Source of the DNA: Streptococcus oralis subsp. tigurinus
GTDB taxonomy: Bacteria > Bacillota > Bacilli > Lactobacillales > Streptococcaceae
DNA: 64,000 nt
Direction of reading: 5' to 3'
Assembly: GCF_002356415.1 (NCBI RefSeq)
Contig: NZ_AP018338.1
Coordinates: 1,732,501 to 1,796,500, forward strand
Below the pieces are notes generated by a model. That model had not been told where the DNA came from and made no database searches. It was given only the letters and a program-made list of their open reading frames with translations. Shown in pieces: positions 59,397 to 64,000 of this stretch; position 1 is the first letter of the stretch; each line of letters begins with the position of its first letter. Position numbers and translations under genes: made by a program.

Positions 59397-59425
59397 ATTG
59401 TACCATGAAAAGCTAGATTTGTAAA
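59397..59425 (-). promoter_or_regulatory. rpsD promoter
   Basis: Minus strand: -35 TTTACA (59425-59420), 17-nt spacer, extended -10 TGGTACAAT with hexamer 59402-59397. Confidence 0.75.
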
Positions 59426-59439
59426 GGGGTTTTACGCCT

Positions 59440-60474
59440 TTATTTTAAATTAAGGCTGAATGTAAACTTGCTTCCTAAGCCATATTGACTTTCTGCTGTG
59501 ATTTCCCCACCAAGCTGATGGGCTAGTTCTCGCGCAATCGCAAGACCAAGACCATGACCACCTGTCTTCATGTTACGCGAAGTTTCTACACGATAAAGTC
59601 GTTTAAAGATCTTTTCCAAATCCTCAGGAAGGATCCCCTGACCCTCGTCTTTCACACTGATTCTCAGCTCTTGTTCTGTTAATTGGGCAAGAACCTCGAT
59701 TCTGGTTCCTGGTTCTGAATATTTAAAGGCATTGTTTAACAAATTGACCAGAATGCGGGAAAGTTTGTCAGGATGGCTCTTGATTTTCGCCAACTCAGGT
59801 GATACTTGAATGTAAACATCCCGCTCCTCTTGTTCAATCTGGAGTTGAAATTCACTCATTGACTCAATCAACAGCTGATCTAAAAAGACCTCTTCGACTT
59901 CCTCATCAGCAGTTTCTTGAGGTTGTGTATTGAGAGTCAAAACATCCAATTCCTCCACTAGCTTGTTTAGACGCTCAGTTTGCCGACCAATCGTGGTTAA
60001 GTAGTGGAGTCGCTCCTCTTCCTTAATAACTCCATCTAGAATTCCCTCCACAGTAACCTGAATAGAGGTAATGGGAGTTTTAATATCGTGAGAGAGCTGC
60101 GCAATCATCATTCTCTTTTCTTGCTCGCTCTCATCAAGTGATTGAAAGGTAGCTTGCAAATTGTGGGACATGTCATTAAAAGCCTGGCCCAGCTCTTGAA
60201 ATTCTAATGGGCCTTTGGTTTCAATTTCTGCGCTGAAATCCTTGCCTGCTATATCCTGAGCTTGTTTTTTCAAATGTTTCAGAGAAGAAAAAACAGGCGA
60301 CAAAAGAAAGATGCTCACTGCAGCGCCAATGAAACTAGCAATCAAGGTCATTCCAACTAGAAAGTAAACTTCACTTTTCTCGATCAACATTCGTTGGACT
60401 GCCCAGAAAACGACCAAAATCGTTAGCAGAGTCGACACTAGATACCCCACTAAAATATAGTTTTTTAATTTCAT
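59440..60474 (-). CDS. hk08: sensor histidine kinase of TCS08 (SaeS-like)
   Basis: 344 residues. Two N-terminal helices (about 7-28 and 36-58) are separated by a very short outer loop, so it is an intramembrane-sensing kinase. Then come HAMP (about 60-112), the H-box LSHDIKTPITSIQVTVEGIL (His about 129), N-box NLLNNAFKYS, and G-boxes DEGQGILPEDLEKIF and GGHGLGLAIA. It phosphorylates the response regulator encoded upstream, whose stop it overlaps by 4 bp. Confidence 0.9.
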   Translation of the reverse strand: MKLKNYILVGYLVSTLLTILVVFWAVQRMLIEKSEVYFLVGMTLIASFIGAAVSIFLLSPVFSSLKHLKKQAQDIAGKDFSAEIETKGPLEFQELGQAFNDMSHNLQATFQSLDESEQEKRMMIAQLSHDIKTPITSIQVTVEGILDGVIKEEERLHYLTTIGRQTERLNKLVEELDVLTLNTQPQETADEEVEEVFLDQLLIESMSEFQLQIEQEERDVYIQVSPELAKIKSHPDKLSRILVNLLNNAFKYSEPGTRIEVLAQLTEQELRISVKDEGQGILPEDLEKIFKRLYRVETSRNMKTGGHGLGLAIARELAHQLGGEITAESQYGLGSKFTFSLNLK

Positions 60475-61169
60475 TTTCTACCTCTTGATCTTTCCATCTT
60501 ATAGCCCAAACCCCAGACAGTTTTGATAGCAGGAGCATTTGAATTTGTATACTTGGTCAACTCTTGCCTCAAAGCATGGATATGAACATTGAGTGTATTG
60601 GTATCATCCACATAGTCCTCTTGCCATACCTTCTCGTAAAGTTCCGTCTTTGAAAAGACTCTCTCGGGATTGCTGGCTAATACCCATAGAAGTTCAAAGG
60701 ATTTTACTGTCAATTCCAAAGGTTGCTCCCCAATGCGAACTTCATGAGTCACATGGTTGATTACCAAGTCACCAAACTCGATCTGTTCTGTCTCTCCTCC
60801 ACGGCTAAGGCGACGCAAGATATTATTCACTCTTAAAACCAATTCGCGTGGGCTAAAGGGCTTGACTATAAAATCATCTGCCCCCAAACTTAAGCCATAA
60901 ATCTTATCCTGTTCGCTTGTCTTAGCAGTTGTAAAGAGGAAGGGTTGATCCGGAGCGATATACTGAACTTCACTGATAAAATCATAACCGTCCATATTGG
61001 GCATCATGATATCTGTGATGATGAGGTCGATAGATTTTTTTCTGAAAAGTTCTAATCCCTCCTTGCCATCATGGGCGACTAAAACATCGTATCCTGCCTG
61101 TAAAAGATAGCGGTTTTGAATATCTAGAATATCTATCTCATCATCAACCAGCAAAATTGTCTTTTTCAT
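60471..61169 (-). CDS. rr08: response regulator of TCS08 (SaeR-like)
   Basis: 232 residues, OmpR family. Receiver domain with VDDEIDILD, phosphorylated Asp in LIITDIMMPNMDGYD (about 52) and FIVKPFSPREL Lys (about 102); C-terminal winged helix (about 130-230). In pneumococcus TCS08 controls pavB and pilus genes, and pavB is the next gene upstream here. ATG after AAGGAGTGTCAG. Confidence 0.92.
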   Translation of the reverse strand: MKKTILLVDDEIDILDIQNRYLLQAGYDVLVAHDGKEGLELFRKKSIDLIITDIMMPNMDGYDFISEVQYIAPDQPFLFTTAKTSEQDKIYGLSLGADDFIVKPFSPRELVLRVNNILRRLSRGGETEQIEFGDLVINHVTHEVRIGEQPLELTVKSFELLWVLASNPERVFSKTELYEKVWQEDYVDDTNTLNVHIHALRQELTKYTNSNAPAIKTVWGLGYKMERSRGRK

Positions 61170-61191
61170 CTGACACTCCTTCGATAAAAAC

Positions 61192-61219
61192 AGTGTTATA
61201 CTTGCTTTAGTATAACACT
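61192..61219. terminator. pavB terminator / rr08 upstream palindrome
   Basis: 10-bp perfect arms AGTGTTATAC / GTATAACACT with an 8-nt loop. On the minus strand it is followed by GTTTTTAT, ending pavB. Both arms also contain TATAC/TATAAC sequences that may form the rr08 -10. Confidence 0.65.
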
Positions 61220-61249
61220 ATTTTCTCTAATATTTAAATGATTTGAATC

Positions 61250-63370
61250 TTAATCTTCTCGTTTGGTTGTCAAACCCAAAAGTCCAACAAGGCCTGCCAA
61301 GGCTAGACCAAAGATACCAAGGCCAGCTGTAGCTGTTTTAGCTTCCCCAGTATTTGGTAGCATCGCTTTATCATCTTTTTTCATCATATTAGTCATTGGG
61401 CTAGAAGCTGGTTGATCGGTCTTCATGTCTGACATACGATGATTTGTGCCCATCATACCCTCAGTTGTACCTGTAGAGCCTGTTTCAGAAGGTTTCGTAT
61501 TCATCTGACCTTGTTGAGATGGTGTTGACGCCATTTCTTTTCCACGAAGCTGAATCGTTACTTGACGAGTAGCTACTAGATTGCTCAAATCAGGTTTGCC
61601 ATCTTTAGCTCCATAGACTTTAACAGTAGCTAGATATGTATGGGTTCCGTTAGCTCGAAGTTGATCCAGCAAGGCCTGACCATCTTTGCCAACCGTATTG
61701 CCATTCAAATCCACTTCGTAGAAATATTGGCCTTTAGCCAAGCCTTCAAGTGGCAATAGGGCAGGATTTTTAGCTGTTCCGTTGTCTGACCATGGGGCTT
61801 TGTCTGAAGCTTTTAACAAGAGGCGAGTCAACATACCATCTCCACCAAAAGCTTCGTACGGAATAACTTGGTTAACACCTGCCAAGAATGGACCTGGAAC
61901 ATTTGCTTTTTCAAGGTAGCTAGCTGGAACATCAATGCTATTTTTGATGTTATTAGCAACAGAGTCTTTAACCTGATTTGATGTGGTCAAGCCAGACTCT
62001 TTAACCTGATTTGGTGTGGTCAAACCATTCAAATTAACAGTCAAATCTTTAGTCGCTACCAGATTAGTTAAGTCAGGCTTGCCGTCTTTTGCACCGTACA
62101 CCTTGATAGTAGCTTTATAGCTTTGTGTACCATTTTGTTTTAAGAGATCAAGTAGCTCTTTATCAGATTTACCTTGGGTGCCTGCTAAATCCACTTCGTA
62201 GAAGTAAAGGCCTTTGCCCAATTTTTCTACTGGTGGAAGAGCAGGATTTTTAGCTGAACCGTTGTCTGACCATGGAGCCTTGTCGGATGCTTTCAAGATC
62301 AGGCGAGTTAACATGCCGTCTCCAGCGAAGAATTCATATGGAATGACTTGGTTGACACCAGCTGTAAATGGGCCTGGGAAATTGGCTTTGTCAAGGTAGC
62401 TAGCCGGAACATCTACTGTGTCTTTAGTATTGTCAGCCACACCTTTTTGGACTTCAGCTGAGGTGGTCAAACCATTCAAGTTGACATCCAAATCTTTAGT
62501 TGCTACCAGATTAGTTAAGTCAGGCTTGCCGTCTTTTGCACCGTACACTTTGATGGTAGCTTTATAGCTATGTGTGCCATTTTGTTTCAACAAGTCAAGC
62601 AGCTCTTTATCAGATTTACCTTGGGTGCCTGCCAAGTCCACTTCATAGAAGTAAAGGCCTTTGCCCAATTTTTCTACTGGTGGAAGAGCGGGATTTTTAG
62701 CTGTTCCGTTGTCTGACCATGGAGCCTTGTCAGAAGCTTTCAAGATAAGGCGAGTCAACATACCGTCTCCAGCGAAGAATTCGTATGGGATGACTTGGTT
62801 GATACCGGCGGTGAAGGGACCAGGAAAGTTAGCCTTGTCCAAGTAAGTGGCTGGGACATCTACTGTATCTTTTGTATTGTCAGCCACACCTTTTTGGACT
62901 TCAGCTGGGGTGGTCGCTGGTTGTGCTTCACTAGCTTCACGGTCTTGTCCAGAAACTGTAGGCGCAGGACTTTCCACAGGTTTAACTGCATCTTCTGTTT
63001 GTTTCTTAGAGTCAGGTTGTGCTTGTACTTCTTCTTTTGGCGCTACTGCCGGCTCTTTAGCAGTTGCGTCCGCTTTTTCTGAAGAGCTTGTAGTATCCAA
63101 GCTTGCTTTAGGTGCTGAGTCTGCTTGTTCTGAAGGAAGAGCTACATCGACTGCTTTTTTGAGAACCTCTGCTGGTAAGTCGCTCTTTTCACTCACCGAA
63201 GCAGCGTCTGGCACGACTTGGGCAGGGGTCGGATTGACGACATCAGCACGTGCAGAACTTGGTTGACCAACTAGGACAAAGAAGCCACTAGCCACAACAA
63301 CTGAAGCAACACCGACACTGAGACGGCGAATAGACCAACGAGTATATCTCTGATTTGGATTGAATTTCAT
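61250..63370 (-). CDS. pavB: SSURE-repeat LPXTG surface adhesin (PavB-like)
   Basis: 706 residues. N-terminal YSIRK-type signal (YTRWSIRRLSVGVASVVVAS, about 9-28), a charged Ala/Pro/Glu linker (about 40-152), three SSURE repeats of about 150 residues (about 153-302, 303-452, 460-609), a Met/Ser/Thr linker (about 612-670) and a sorting signal LPNTG (671-675), hydrophobic helix and KRED tail. PavB binds fibronectin and plasminogen in pneumococcus and is sortase-anchored. Repeats 1 and 2 are almost identical; repeat 3 is diverged. Pneumococcal forms often have five or more repeats. Confidence 0.92.
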   Translation of the reverse strand: MKFNPNQRYTRWSIRRLSVGVASVVVASGFFVLVGQPSSARADVVNPTPAQVVPDAASVSEKSDLPAEVLKKAVDVALPSEQADSAPKASLDTTSSSEKADATAKEPAVAPKEEVQAQPDSKKQTEDAVKPVESPAPTVSGQDREASEAQPATTPAEVQKGVADNTKDTVDVPATYLDKANFPGPFTAGINQVIPYEFFAGDGMLTRLILKASDKAPWSDNGTAKNPALPPVEKLGKGLYFYEVDLAGTQGKSDKELLDLLKQNGTHSYKATIKVYGAKDGKPDLTNLVATKDLDVNLNGLTTSAEVQKGVADNTKDTVDVPASYLDKANFPGPFTAGVNQVIPYEFFAGDGMLTRLILKASDKAPWSDNGSAKNPALPPVEKLGKGLYFYEVDLAGTQGKSDKELLDLLKQNGTQSYKATIKVYGAKDGKPDLTNLVATKDLTVNLNGLTTPNQVKESGLTTSNQVKDSVANNIKNSIDVPASYLEKANVPGPFLAGVNQVIPYEAFGGDGMLTRLLLKASDKAPWSDNGTAKNPALLPLEGLAKGQYFYEVDLNGNTVGKDGQALLDQLRANGTHTYLATVKVYGAKDGKPDLSNLVATRQVTIQLRGKEMASTPSQQGQMNTKPSETGSTGTTEGMMGTNHRMSDMKTDQPASSPMTNMMKKDDKAMLPNTGEAKTATAGLGIFGLALAGLVGLLGLTTKRED
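61544..62914 (-). repeat. three tandem SSURE-domain repeats in pavB
   Basis: Units of about 450 bp at 62914-62465, 62464-62015 and 61993-61544. Shared landmarks are IPYEFFAGDGMLTRL, KASDKAPWSDNG and ATIKVYGAKDGKPDL. A short PNQVKESGLTTS insertion separates units 2 and 3. Confidence 0.9.
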
Positions 63371-63408
63371 AGGATTCTCCTTAGAGTTTTTCTTTATTTG
63401 ATGGCTCT

Positions 63409-63450
63409 AGTATAATCTCCTAAAATTAAAAAGGATTAAGAAAAAGTTAA
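63409..63450 (-). promoter_or_regulatory. pavB promoter region with SaeR-like site
   Basis: Minus-strand -10 TATACT (63414-63409) has no consensus -35. On the plus strand ATTAA-GAAAAA-GTTAA (63435-63450) matches the SaeR motif GTTAAN6GTTAA at 9 of 10 fixed bases and covers the -35 position. A larger inverted repeat (TTAAGAAAAA / TTTTTCTTAA) overlaps it. Confidence 0.55.
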
Positions 63451-63527
63451 AATTTTTCTTAAATCCCTCTTATAAAATACTTATATTGATTCATTAATCA
63501 TTGGGGAAGAAAACAGCCCTTCCTCTC

Positions 63528-64000
63528 CTACTCACTAAGCTCTGTTAGAGTATCCAAATGTTGGTTATTAATCACCGCCATGATATAGGCGCCTGACCGT
63601 AAAAGGTCATCGGGGCCGAATTGAACATCTAGAGGAGAATTTTCATAGTCACGAAATCCAAGTACATTGAGATTGTATCGCCCACGTAAATCTAGCTGGC
63701 TAAGGCTTTTCCCCGCCCAAGATTGGGGGATTCTCATCTCGACAATTGAAACATTCTTGTCCAACTGAAAGACATCTACGCTGTTATGAAAGAGAATTCT
63801 CTGCGCTAACGAACGCCCCATTTCAAATTCCGGTGAGATGACCGAGTCCGCACCAATTTTCTCCAGTACCTTTTTGGCCATATGACTTTTTACCTTGGCA
63901 ATGACGGTCGGCACCCCTAGACTTTTACAGTGCATGACTGCAAGAACACTGGATTCTAGATTTTCCCCCGTTGCGACAACCACGGTATCGCAGGTGTCAA
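63528..64000 (-). CDS. Trk/Ktr potassium uptake regulatory subunit (TrkA family), 3' part
   Basis: The frame is open to the window edge and lacks its start. Residues visible cover the end of the RCK-N Rossmann domain (DTVVVATGENLESSVLAVMHCKSL in parts, VPTVIAKVKSH) and a complete RCK-C domain (SLSQLDLRGRYNLNVLGFR, DLLRSGAYIMAVI). It gates a Trk/Ktr potassium channel subunit probably encoded beyond the window. In pneumococcus the same gene neighbours pavB. Confidence 0.88.
   Translation of the reverse strand, partial: DTCDTVVVATGENLESSVLAVMHCKSLGVPTVIAKVKSHMAKKVLEKIGADSVISPEFEMGRSLAQRILFHNSVDVFQLDKNVSIVEMRIPQSWAGKSLSQLDLRGRYNLNVLGFRDYENSPLDVQFGPDDLLRSGAYIMAVINNQHLDTLTELSE

Noticed and set aside
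62214-62846. Two near-identical 61-codon plus-strand frames
   Set aside because: They are antisense images of the SSURE repeats of pavB.

Overview
The window looks like chromosome of a mitis-group Streptococcus (S. mitis / S. oralis / S. infantis type, close to but not typical S. pneumoniae). The grounds are low-GC Firmicute codon use, the rrn operon with a spacer tRNA-Ala and adjacent tRNA-Glu, a BOX element, an IS1167-like ISL3 element, and runs of genes in pneumococcus-like order (gltX-pgi; patA-patB; gpsA-galU; dapH-dapL; pbp1b-tyrS; rlmA; malQP/malXCD/malAR; aspS; hisS; ilvD; rpmF-rpmG; rpsD-TCS08-pavB). Species assignment rests on family knowledge and recall, not on a search.

Layout. 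1-3709: an rRNA operon on the minus strand (23S cut by the window edge, spacer tRNA-Ala, 16S, strong promoter) preceded by tRNA-Glu. 3826-5733: gltX and a cytidine-deaminase-family gene. 5862-13259: a sorbitol (glucitol) island, srlD-gutR-gutM-srlA-srlE-srlB, lying between a complete pgi and a stranded 3' fragment of a second, diverged pgi; this looks like imported DNA. 13431-26676: a class I amidotransferase, the PatA/PatB efflux pair, gpsA-galU, the dapH-dapL-fthC-rhomboid operon, an EamA transporter and penicillin-binding protein 1b. 26817-31494: tyrS, an unusual P1B-type ATPase with a small membrane partner, and rlmA. 31557-41409: the maltodextrin regulon, with two divergent operons sharing a 475-bp regulatory region carrying MalR- and CcpA-like sites, then malA-malR.

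41443-53871 holds a YitT protein, aspS, hisS, two MFS transporters, a frameshifted Rgg regulator, a SufT-like gene, a BOX element, ilvD behind a perfect CodY box, rpmF-rpmG and an HXXEE membrane protein. 53949-58565 has the structure of a composite transposon: two decayed ISL3 copies in direct orientation, outer ends flanked by the same 8 bp (GTTTTTTA), carrying a four-gene XRE/zinc-ribbon/membrane cassette. Inside the dead transposase genes sit several short palindromic insertions and a 166-bp MITE-like element. 58627-64000: rpsD with a structured leader, the SaeRS-like two-component system TCS08, its likely target pavB (a SSURE-repeat, LPXTG-anchored adhesin with a SaeR-like site at its promoter), and the 3' part of a Trk/Ktr potassium-uptake regulator.

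Working together: carbohydrate genes (srl, mal, pgi, galU) feed glycolysis and wall precursor synthesis under CcpA/MalR/GutR-type control; dapH-dapL and pbp1b serve peptidoglycan; ilvD and possibly the Rgg locus fall under CodY. The most noteworthy items are the pgi/srl import scar, the composite transposon with its nested small repeats, the ATPase with a changed M4 motif plus small partner, and two likely leaderless genes.
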